From assembly GCA_030760725.1 (NCBI GenBank), contig JASWHV010000008.1, forward strand, positions 48,618,057 to 48,682,056: 64,000 bases of DNA, in the 5' to 3' direction. The position numbers and the translations under genes are program-made. The notes under the pieces were generated by a model, which saw only the letters and a list, made by a program, of their open reading frames with translations, was not told the DNA's origin and did no database searches. Below are positions 1-10,078 of this stretch, one piece after another (position 1 is the stretch's first letter; every line of letters starts with the position of its first letter). This stretch comes from Neostapfia colusana (Eukaryota; Streptophyta; Magnoliopsida; Poales; Poaceae).

Positions 1-1118
1 ACTTTGAACTACAACAATGTTTCACATTTCATAACCTATCCAATGGTGTATCATAAGCTTCTTAAGGGTTTCTCTACAGAAAGTTATGGCTTAAAAACAG
101 AAGGGTCCAGAGAGGTTTTTGCTGCTGTCCTGGTTCTGGACAGTTTACCATCCTCTGAACTTTCTACCCATTTAGAATATGATTTGGCTCTGGAGGTCTA
201 CAAAGAATTTGTAGAGTACTCGAAAATCTCCCCAGAACTGTATCATACACCTTAATTGGGTCAAGCTACTCAGAGTTATGCTCTGTTAAAGTCCAGCAAG
301 AATTCCTGCTGAAAACAGAGCACTCTGTTTTTGCAATCTTTGAAGCCTAGTCTTCCTCTCATTTGAATCTTAGCTTAAAATAAGAGTTCAGTAACGAATA
401 TTTGTTTCAAACTTCCATTTTTAGTTTAAAGTTAGTTCATGAGTCATTTCTTTAAGGAAAGGAGTTATAAAGTTTAGTACGGCGTCGATGCACCGTAAGA
501 AGCATGTCGGTACTACGTAGCCTCACCAAAAGAAAATCCTAACCGGATTTTACCGGCATAAACGTATCTTAGGTGGCACTAAAACGGTCACTCGCAAACG
601 TGTACTATTCGTACTACGGTTTTGTGGTTAATCCTGTATAAGTCACACTCAATCGTCAGGTCCGGCTGCACACCGAACCCGGTATCCATACAATTCTTAC
701 ACCCATCCGTCATCACTCGCACAGGTGTTCTCAAGCCAAAAACGCCTTGAGCTACGTGTTCACGTTACTAACCACGTGATGGGATTTCCCAAGTTGCAGC
801 ATGCACGCCTGCGACAGACGTTGCTCAAATACCCCAAACGACATGAAGAGTCGTAGAGGATATTAAAGCGGGTCGGGTTACCTGCCACCCGTGGGGCTCC
901 ACCCTTCAGCTTGTGTGCACTAGTGGACAGCGCTTACGTGTACCCCCCAAGACATAAATCGTCCCGAGATGCACGATTTTCCGACATAACAAATAAGTTA
1001 GTTTGCCACCTTCATAATAAGCTAATAGTAATCCTTATGTGGGCCTAATACCGTTTACTCACCGTATCCTAAATTTTTGTCGTAATACCTTCCTTATTCC
1101 GTGTGCTATTACCAATGC
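1..1118 (-). other. Untranslated leader of element Z (partial)
   Basis: This stretch is non-coding and matches, in the same orientation, the leader of B (about 17841-19438), and in reverse the leader of D (27474-28935). Shared landmarks include the stretch near 22-110 with its TATGGCTT motif, the GCATCGAC-type block near 485, and GTGGGCCTAATACCG near 1040. Short open frames here, such as 4-255, are not matched by a conserved frame in the other copies, so I do not call a gene. Confidence 0.75.
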
Positions 1119-1180
1119 GGCTCTGATACCAACTGAGACGGGCGCGGTACCGACTGAGACAGGGCTCAGCTCTGATACTA
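1119..1180 (-). other. Duplicated primer binding site of element Z
   Basis: A reverse-oriented PBS complementary to initiator tRNA-Met (GGCTCTGATACCA) lies at 1119-1131, two bases from a TGAGACGG LTR-like start at 1134. A second, degenerate copy (AGCTCTGATACTA) lies at 1168-1180, followed by TGACGCTG at 1184. Element B has one PBS followed by a single LTR edge, so Z carries a roughly 49-bp tandem duplication across the LTR/PBS junction, or its true LTR edge is 1184. Confidence 0.7.
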
Positions 1181-4100
1181 CGCTGACGCTGCCCGCTCAG
1201 CCGAGATAGGCCACTCGCCCGGGAATCGCATTGGGTGGTGCCGTGTTGTGGGGCACCCAACAGCACACATATGAGGAACAATATATTACATAAAACAATA
1301 GCGGAAGCTTACAAGTTTTTCTTTCTAAATACTTTACATCAAGTAACTACAGCGGAAGTCTATATCAACTCACGTCGAATAACTAAGAGCACTCGAGATG
1401 AAGTCCAGCCCGCGGACTCCTCTCGCTAGCAACACGAAGACAAGCAGCAGCGGCTGGGTTCTCCATGTGTTACCTGACTCGGGAGTCCCCGAGTCTCACC
1501 GGACATCCTTCTTTTCAGCATCGTTGTTAACCTGCAAAACCACTTATATAGCAAGCGTGAGCACATAGGCTCAACAAGTCTGACCCGTCTCTCCTAAACA
1601 AGAAACTCTACATGCACGACGGTTGCAATTGGGTCGGCTAGATTTGCATAAAGGACTCGCCTAAAGTTGATCCTTAACTTTCAGATTTTAAGACTCATTG
1701 TGCAGACCTTGAGCCGAAAAACATCGCAACTCCACAATCAAACAAGAAACGCTTTGTTGCGATGCCCCTTGCACAAAGTGAAAGTAAAGTTTAATGAGCC
1801 TATCTCTAATTCAATCATGGTTGCAATACAAGTTATAGCACAGCCTTATCAAGTTCAAAAGAATAACCAGTTCAGTTCTTACTACGTCAAGACGCAGTGG
1901 GCAAGTATGCTCATATAACCATGAGCGACGGTGATTCGAATCAGTACACGCCCGGACTACACGACACGTACACCCGTACTCCGAGTTGCCGGCAGCAACC
2001 TCGACTGACGTTGTACGCGGCCACCTTTCCCAAGATCTTCCACATTGGACGCAGTCCAACTGCCCCGAGTACGCAAGCTCCCTCAAGGTACATACCTGCA
2101 GTGGTATGTTCTTAAGCGAGGTACCTCCTGCTACCCTGACGCCGAAAGCCTAAGGCAGTTGGAAAAGTTCCACTATGGAGATCCCAAGGTACATCGGTTT
2201 CCTGGGTCCCATATAGCCAGTATGCGCCCGGTACACAACTCAAACTTGTCCAACAGGGCCAAGCACGGACGGGCCTTAACCGACACAAGCAGGGCTATGC
2301 ACGCACGGCCTGCAACCTACTGCATCTAAACCTCCCTGCCCCGTCTCCATTTCTTATGTGTGAACTTTCCTCATCTTCTCTAAATTGGACCCATTCCAAG
2401 TACACCAGCCCTAAACTCGCGAGTAGATTCCAACTACTCGTCTTCTACCGGACCTTTCCTACTAACATTAGCATAGCCAAATTCCCTCGAGGAGTTGCTA
2501 TTCTACCCTTTCTCTCTTAGGTGTTTCTGGTCATGCAAGTGGGGTTTTCAATATCATCTAGACATAATGCAATCAACGATGCAAAGATATGATCTCTACA
2601 AATGAAAATGCTTTATAAAACGGTTCAAATGCAAACCGGGGCTTGCCTGTTTTGCAGGTGACTAATGTTACAATCAGTTAGTGACGATCACTTGGAGCTT
2701 GATCACTTGTTTTCCTCCCTCCTTGATCTTCACCTCAAGTTCTTCTCACCTTCTTCACGTATATGCTACACGATATGATCATGCATGTGTATTTAATTGA
2801 AAAGCTTTTTCTAATAAGATCTCATGAGAGTTTTAAAACTGGAACTCTGTTTAAGAATTTAAAATGACACTGGTGCTAGTGGTTTGGGTTGGGTTTAAAC
2901 ACCATGATCAAGTGTTGAGTGCTTTTCCCACTTAAGTGTTGATCACCTTAAGAGATCACACATGACAGTGGTGATCCAGAGCTCTAATGGAGCTGAGAAT
3001 TTTCATATGAGTTCTTTGTCACAAGAAAGTCCTCTGGACCAAAATTTAGCACTTTTGATGGAGTGGTTTATTCAGAATAATTCTCTAAGGGTTTAGTCAA
3101 AGATGAATTAATTCTGAGGTAACACCCATGTTCATGTCAAACTAAGCTTACCACAATTTCAATTATAGTTCATAGAGTCTACACGAATTTTCCTAGGATT
3201 TTGGGAGCTAAGAATTTCCCAGAACTGAATTTACAAGTTTTGGAAATTCTCTGAAAATGTTTCTGTATTCATTTGAACACAGTAACTTACAATCTGAATT
3301 CTCCTGACCAAATCAACTCCAAATGAGATGAAACTTTTATAGGATTCTAATAACACCCTAAAGAATATTCTCGCAAAATTTGAGGATTTTTTGATAAACC
3401 AAACTCCCTATAAAATTCTTTTGCTGAAAAGCTTTAAAGAATTTTCCAGAATTAAATAAAGACTCTCATAAAAGTTGGGTTGTATATTTGTATAGAGTTT
3501 GTCAATCTGAATCCAACCCAATTTGAATCACTAATTTTGGAGGTTCCTAGCAAAAGTTATGCTCTTCTAAAGTTTGGGGAAAAATCAGGAACTTGAATAA
3601 ATCCGGGGAAAAGTTTAAACCTGACTATGGGACCATGGGGCACGTGTCAGCTGCTGAGGGAGTGCCACATGGGGTCACAGGGTTATTTCCCGCGCTGTTA
3701 CAATTGATCCCGTGTTACAGAGAATCCAGCTCACTGTTGACGGGCGACTGACGCGTGGGGCCGGTAGCACCTTCGTCTACCTCCCGCCGCCGGGCTCGCC
3801 GGAGAAGCTCCGGATTCAGTCGTCCGGCCATCGCAGCTGCTGAGACTCGCTGCTAGGCCTTATTTTAACCAGAGGAACACGATGGTGGGGCTTTCTCGAG
3901 CTGGCAGAGCCCCTAAACTAGTCCGCGACAGCGCACCGGCTCGGATGAAGTCCGGAGACGTCGCCCTGGCGCTATAGCCCGCAAAAATCTCCCTGGAAAG
4001 GTTCTACAGCACCAGTGGAGGTTGGCCAATCTTGGCATGGCTGCATATGGGCTCGGGAACGGCTCTACCCTAGGGTTCACCGTGCACCCGCACCTTCCCG

Positions 4101-5424
4101 CCATAGCCGCTGTCGTAAAAAGTGAAATTGCATCGTGCACAGTGTGTTTCATGGGAGGCTTTGTGAAGAAGAAAGGTTGCTACACCAGTCTAGGTTCTAT
4201 GTGCGAAATTCGCAAAGCTCTAAATGAATATGACTCGAGAATTTCATGGATTCATACCCGCGGGTCAGTTTTCACCGGCCGAAGAGGATCTTTGAAATTC
4301 GTTGTCGAGAGGCCGAGACAGGCTCTGTGCTTCGGGTGGTAGCTGCACGGAGACCTTGCGCGTCCCCCGGTGGCCTCGTTTGGTCGTGAAACCCGCTCTG
4401 TGGTGCTGCGCACGAGAGCACCCCGTCGCTGTTGGGTGACGGCCGCTGCGGAAACTGGTTGAACTCGGTGTGGAGAGCACGAACTCCTTCAGTGATGGAG
4501 TGAGGAGGTCGGGGAAGGTTCTGTTGTGTGATTTTGCTGCTCAGCTGAAGTCCTCACGCGGTGTAGGTGAGGGTTGATCGACCGAGAGCTCGGCGGCAGA
4601 GCTCGGTCGGTTTTTCTTGCGCGAGGAGGAAGAACAAGCCGTGGCTTCGGGGCTTCGGTGATGAGAGGGAAAAGGAGCCCGACAGGGGGTAATAAAGCCC
4701 TGGGGTGAGGCGGTTCCCGCGGGAAGGCGGTCGCCCGAGGCGGTGAGCGCCGCTGTTGGCTCTGCCGATTGCTTCTCATGGGAGGTAAGCAAAACAGAGA
4801 CTGTGGACTGATATCTTTTGCAATATTCAGTGCACTCAATGACATGTGGGATCCACTGATCAGTGCCTCCTTATCACCTCCAAATATCTCCCAAGTTTGA
4901 GTATTGAGTGAATTCAATTGTGGGAATTCAAATCTGGTATGCATTTGGATAATTGGGCAAGTTTCATCCAAATTCAAATGAGTGTTTGAATTCTTTGTCA
5001 TTTAAAGTCCATTTTGGAAAATGGGTTGCAAATCATTTCCATAAATTATGAAACTTTGCACACCCCCTAATTTGGACTCAAGGAATTCAAATATGAGATC
5101 TGATTTTTATTTTGGCTGCTGCAAATGAGATTTTTAGCACGACAGTTTTGAATTCCATTGTGTTGTTCTCATTTGAATTTTTGTTTGAACAAATTATTCC
5201 AAATCTGATTTTTGTTTTCTCACACATATGGGAACTTCCCATCTTTGTTTTACACCCCTCTAGGGTTCCAGGTTCTCAAATAAACATTTGACTTGTGTGA
5301 AGAAAGCCCTCATGTGTGTTATCACATGTGGGAAAAAGTTTTAACAAGTCCCAAATTTCATACACATGAAACCAACTTTTGCAAACAAGTGTTTCTTTGT
5401 ATTCATAATTTTGAGACCTTTACA
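1134..5424 (-). repeat. LTR of element Z (5' LTR, minus strand)
   Basis: A group 1 LTR of about 4.29 kb. It contains the block shared by all group 1 LTRs (ACCCAACAGCACACAT near 1256), a conserved hairpin at 1722-1764, a second small hairpin at 2420-2440, an AG|GCAAGC candidate splice donor on the minus strand at 2647/2646, and a GC-rich stretch near 3650-4800. Open frames in the GC-rich part (for example 4489-5001 minus, proline and serine rich) have no equivalent frame in sister LTRs and are not called. Confidence 0.85.
1722..1764 (-). other. Conserved LTR hairpin, copy in Z
   Basis: The arms CATCGCAAC (1722-1730) and GTTGCGATG (1756-1764) are perfect inverted repeats around a 25-base loop that is nearly identical to the loop in six other copies in this window. 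The arm sequence differs from those of A/B and D/H on both sides at once, so pairing is kept while the sequence changes. Confidence 0.65.
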
Positions 5425-5530
5425 ATTTGTTTAAACATGAATGTGGTTATGTTTCCATAAAGTTCATGACATGTTCATGTTTTACTTATCTTTACTTACT
5501 ACTGAAATAGAATTTTGATTGACTCAAAAT

Positions 5531-5545
5531 TTTGTTTCGTGCAGT
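5531..5545 (+). promoter_or_regulatory. Candidate 3' splice site just before gag of A
   Basis: A T-rich tract ending in GCAG at 5544 lies one base before ATG 5546. The same arrangement (T-rich tract, CAG, then ATG at once or after one base) occurs at the gag of D, C and E. It fits removal of a leader intron but no transcript supports it here. Confidence 0.4.
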
Positions 5546-6736
5546 ATGGTATGCACACACTCTCAAAAGGAGATTGGAGGTTCAAGTCGTGGTGGGAATG
5601 ACTCGACTTCATCACAAGAGCCATCGCCAACCGGATTGGCTGAGATTATGGCGAAGATGAACGAAACTCTCCAAACTCTATTTCAGCAAGGCATAAATCG
5701 AGAAGCTCAACGTCACATGCCAACCCAGAGCATGTACCTAGATTTCTTGGCGACACAACCGCCGGTATTCTCTGAGGCGGCTGACCATTGTGAAGCAAAT
5801 CACTGGTTACATGTCATTGAGTCCAAGTTTGGGTTGATCCAATGTGATGAATTTTCGAAGACCCTATTTGCTGCTCAGCAGCTTCACGGCTTTGCTGGAG
5901 CATGGTGGGCAGAGTACCTTGCTGTCCAACCAGCAGGGCACCGTGTCACATGGAAGGAGTTCCAGGCTGCATTTCGTGCTCGTTTCATTCCTGCGGGCAT
6001 AATGCAAACCAGTCTGGATGAGTTCTGGAGTCTGAAGCAAGGGGATATGAGCGTTATTGAGTATGCGAAGGAATTCAATCACTTAGCTCAATATGTCCCT
6101 GACTATGTGAAATCACCATCTTTGAAGGGCTATCATTTCTACCGAGGGTTGACTGCTAGGCTGCGATGTGAATTGGCTCAAGTTAGCCAAGAGAATTTTG
6201 ATGAGTTTGTGAGCTGTGCTATCGCTCAGGAATATTATTCCAATCTCTACCTCAAAGAGAAGAGGGAGAGGGAGAGGGACTCATCACAGGATGAATGCAA
6301 TCATCTACCTCAGAAGTATCGGTTGGTGATCCGTTCACCTTCCGGTCGGGAGATTCCACAAGAGGTGCAATCATTCTGGGAGTGTGATGACTCTTCTACT
6401 CCACAGAGGTCTTATTCACCTCCACCGCTGCAGCAACTTATTTCTTATGCACCTCAGTATCAACAAGGGGCACCAGAATACTTTTTCCCTAGGAGGTTGA
6501 AGATGAACAAGGTGATTTCTCAGCTGAACCAAGTGCTGTCCCACTTCATATTGACAATGATCTCAATGTCAATGAAGCAACTGAACCGAACAGCAACAAC
6601 GTGTCTGCGGGTCCAGTTCCAAAAAGTGATCTTTGGCAGCCCAGAAAAGCTATGTCAAAAGTGGGAACAGTCAATTATGTGTCAGTCGATGATCTGCCAA
6701 AGGGAGGACCTGTTCTTGCCGGCAGGTTCACCGTAA
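5546..6736 (+). pseudogene. gag: Gag of element A, frameshifted at its C-terminus
   Basis: Gag would form the particle that packages the element RNA. I chose ATG 5546 rather than the upstream in-frame 5519 because it aligns with the gag start of D and sits after the conserved splice-site-like tract. The core capsid-like region (about 5750-6270) has the plant gypsy signature: LDFLATQPPVF, the LFAAQQLHG block, a WW pair, then RARFIPAG and an LKQGD motif followed by EYAKEFNHLAQY. From about 6480 the frame is lost; the frame that leads to protease resumes near 6601. No CCHC zinc knuckle is visible, although D has one at the matching position, so that segment is probably deleted. The frame is open over the core but the protein could not be complete. 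Confidence 0.85.
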
Positions 6737-9700
6737 TGACAAGCCGGTTGTCATTTTATTCGACTCTGGTGCAACACATAACTTCATTAGCAGGGCGACG
6801 GTGATCCGGGACCAGATATCCACCACTATCACCAAAGGTTCATACCTTATTCATTCGCCAGTTGGAGACATATCAACTAATGAAGTCATTTCTCGAGCAC
6901 CACTTTGTTTGGGTGGAAAAATTTATCCTACCACCCTCATCATTCTCGAAGACCAAGGAATCAATGCCATATTGGGAATATCATGGTTGACCTTCCATAA
7001 GGCTGTTCTGGACATCGAGAACAGGAGTGTTCACTTGGATTCTCCACTTCACGGGCGTCAAATGTTGTACCTCGGCGAAGCGGTTTCCAAAGAACCGAAA
7101 GTATGTAATGCCGAGGTTTGCAAGTTAGAAGACATTCCGGTAGTCCGTGAATATCCGTACGTGTTTCCCGAAGATCTTCCAGGCCTACCACCTGAGCGCG
7201 AGGTGGAGTTCAAAATAGAGTTGATACCGGGAACCACGCCGATCTCTCGGAGACCATACAAAATGGCTCCGAATGAATTAGCCGAGCTGAAGGAGCAACT
7301 CAAAGATCTGATGGACAAGGGGTTTATTCGTCCAAGTTCATCACCATGGGGTTGCTCAGCTTTGTTTGTGAAGAAGAAGGATGAGACGCTTTGACTATGC
7401 GTCGATTATCGTCCTTTAAATGCTGTGACAATAAAGAACAAGTATCCACTACCAAGAATTGATATCCTCTTCGATCAGCTAGTGGGTGCTAAATTCTTTT
7501 CCAAGATGGACTTGAGGTCGGGATATCATCAAATCAAGATTCGCGCGGAAGATGTCCCGAAAACAGCATTCTCGACAAGATATGGACTCTATGAGTATCT
7601 TGTCATGTCATTTGGGTTGACCAATGCTCCGACTCACTTTATGTATCTTATGAACTCGGTGTTCATGCCGGAGCTGGATCAGTTCGTTGTGGTATTCATC
7701 GACGACATCTTGGTCTATTCCAAATCTGAAGAGGAACACGCTAAACATTTGCATATTGTGCTTCAACGCTTGAGAGATCATAAGCTATATGCAAAGTTTA
7801 GTAAATGTGAATTCTGGATCAACCAAGTGCCATTTCTTGGGCACATTATTTCAGCAGAAGGCATTACTGTTGATCCAAGCAAGATTGAACAAGTGCTGAA
7901 GTGGAAGTCTCCAACATCAGTCCATGAAGTTCGTAGCTTCTCGGGTTTGGCGGGATATTACCGGAGGTTCATCCCGGGCTTCTCAAAAATCTCCAATCCT
8001 ATGACAGAGCTACTGAAAAAGGGCATCAAATATAATTGGAGCAAGCCATGTGAAGAAGCTTTTCAAGCGTTGGTGAAACACCTCACAACAGCCCCGGTTC
8101 TAGCTCAACCGGATACAACCAAGCCTTTTGATGTTTATTGTAATGCATCCGGCGTCGGGCTTGGTTGTGTACTTATGCAAGGAGGACGTGTGGTCACATA
8201 TGGATCATGGCAATTACGGAATCATGAGCAACATTATCCAACTCATGATCTCGAGCTTGCTGCCGTGGTATTAGCTTTGAAGATGTGGAGACATTACCTA
8301 TTGGGAAATCTGGTTCATGTCTACACCGGCCACAAAAGTTTGAAGTACATATTCACTCAGAAAGAGTTGAATATGCGACAACGGCGATGGTTGGAGTTGA
8401 TCAAGGACTATGAGATTGAAATTCATTATCATCCGGGCAAGGCAAATGTGGTTGCCAATGCACTCAGTCAGAAGTCTCATATTAATAACTTGACCATTGT
8501 GCCGATAGAAGAGGAAGAGCCAAGCCTCTACTTGGTTCCATATGGAGCTTTACATAATGTAGCTCTCATACCCACAATAAGAGAGGAGGTTAAGGAAGCT
8601 CAAAAGAAGGACAAGGTCATGGCTCATATTAAAAGGAGGTTGAAGAACAGGGATATGAAATGTTTCCGGTTGGATGATGAAGATACCTTGTGGTTCAAGG
8701 ACCAGATAGTCGTACCCCGTGATATGAGGCTGCGGAAGAAAATTTTGGATGAGTCTCACTTATCCAAATTTTCTATTCATCCTGGCAGCAATAAAATGTA
8801 CCAAGACCTCCGGAAGAAGTTTTTGTGGACACGTATGAAACGTGAAGTTGCAAAATACGTTTCAGAATGTGATACGTGTTGAAGAGTTAAGGCCGACCAT
8901 GTGAAGAAGTCGGGCCTGCTGCAACCGCTACAAATACCGGCATGGAAGTGGGAAGACTTGAGTATGGATTTCATCGGTGGGTTGCCGATGACCTCCCACC
9001 ACCATGATTCGATTTGGGTAATCGTTGACCGATTAACCAAATCAGCACGTTTCATTCCGGTGCATACCAACTACAGCACCAAGCAGTATGCGGAGTTATA
9101 CATAGCATGAATCTTATGCTTGCATGGAGTTCCCCGTACCATTGTTTCCGACAGAGGATCGCTGCTCGTCTCCCGTTTCTTGGAACAACTACACGCATCC
9201 TTGGGAACTAAGCTGATTCGAATCTCCGCGTATCACCCTCAAACCGATGGGCAAACCGAAAGGGTGAATCAAATCCTTGAAGATATGCTAAGGGCGTGTG
9301 CCATCCACCACGATAAGAGCTGGGATGATCACTTACCATTGGTGGAGTTCTCGTATAACAATGGTTATCAAACGAGCAAAAAAATGGCACCTTATGAAGC
9401 TCTCTACAGCCGGAAGTGCCACACACCCTTGAACTGATGTGAATCTGACTAGTGATTTACGGGATTGACCTCGTAAATGAAGCTGAAGAGTGGGTAAGGC
9501 TTATTCAAGCAAATCTGAAAACCGCTCAGTCCAGACAAAAGAGCTATGCGGATAGGAGACATCATCCTCTGGATTTCCATGTTGGGGACCACGTATACCT
9601 CCGCGTATCTCTGATGAAGGGCATTCACCGATTTGGAGTGAAAGGAAAATTAGCTCCACGTTTTATCGGTCCCTTCATTGTCATTGAAAGGTGTGGACCC

Positions 9701-10012
9701 GTGGCATACCGTTTGGAGCTACCGGCAGCCTTAGCCGGAGTTCATAACGTCTTCCACATATCTCAGTTGCGGAAGTGCTTGAAAGTTCCAACGGAGATTC
9801 TCACGGGAGACATAGCAGATCTGAAGCCGGACCTCACTTATGTTGAGGATCCAACCCGGATAGTTGATGAAAAGACTCGCGAAACCAGAAATCGGACGCT
9901 GCGATTTTTCAAGGTGCTATGGGAAAATCACACGTCCGACGAAGCTACATGGGAAAGTGGGGAGTATTTGCAACACAATCATCCGGAGTTGTTAGAGGCG
10001 TATGTTGAGTAA
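6601..10012 (+). pseudogene. pol: Pol of element A: PR-RT-RNase H-IN-chromodomain, multiple stops and shifts
   Basis: Domains in order: aspartic protease (D-S-G at 6761-6769, in LFDSGATHNFIS); reverse transcriptase, with the YKMAPNELAELKEQ entry near 7255 and FIDD at about 7695-7706; RNase H about 8120-8480; integrase zinc region (H..H..C..C) about 8755-8882; integrase core with D near 8964, SDRG near 9147 and QTDGQTERVN near 9240; and a chromodomain-like tail about 9840-10000. Breaks seen: a frameshift before protease (about 6735), in-frame TGA at 7392-7394, 8880-8882, 9108-9110 and 9435-9437, and a frameshift near 9440-9452. RNase H has lost three of its four acidic residues: YCNAS, YTGHKS and VANALS replace the usual D; only the E of DLELAA stays. 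The element is a clear relic. Confidence 0.92.
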
Positions 10013-10064
10013 CTGTCCTCTCCACATTGTCCTTAATCATGAATCTCTGGATGAGATTCTTTTT

Positions 10065-10078
10065 AAGGGGGGAGGAAT
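10065..10078 (+). other. Polypurine tract of element A
   Basis: AAGGGGGGAGGA lies directly before the 3' LTR start at 10079, where plus-strand DNA synthesis is primed in this class. Confidence 0.85.

Larger units (their letters stand above)
1..5424 (-). mobile_element. Element Z: partial minus-strand Ty3/gypsy (group 1)
   Basis: This is the 5' end of a minus-strand LTR retrotransposon whose gag-pol and other LTR lie left of the window. Reading leftward there is an LTR (about 1134-5424), a reverse-oriented primer binding site (GGCTCTGATACCA at 1119-1131) and a leader running off the window. The right edge is ACCTTTACA at 5424, the reverse complement of a group 1 LTR start. From 5425 the sequence matches the gag leader of group 1 (compare about 28815 onward), so Z was inserted into the leader of element A. 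The target duplication cannot be checked because the left end is missing. Confidence 0.85.

Noticed and set aside
4489..5001. 170-codon minus-strand open frame in the GC-rich part of the LTR of Z
   Set aside because: It is low-complexity in P and S, lies wholly inside an LTR, and the matching place in sister LTRs has no conserved frame.
10013..10064. A possible envelope-like gene between pol and the 3' LTR
   Set aside because: The gap is about 50 bases in A, D and C; there is no room for such a gene.
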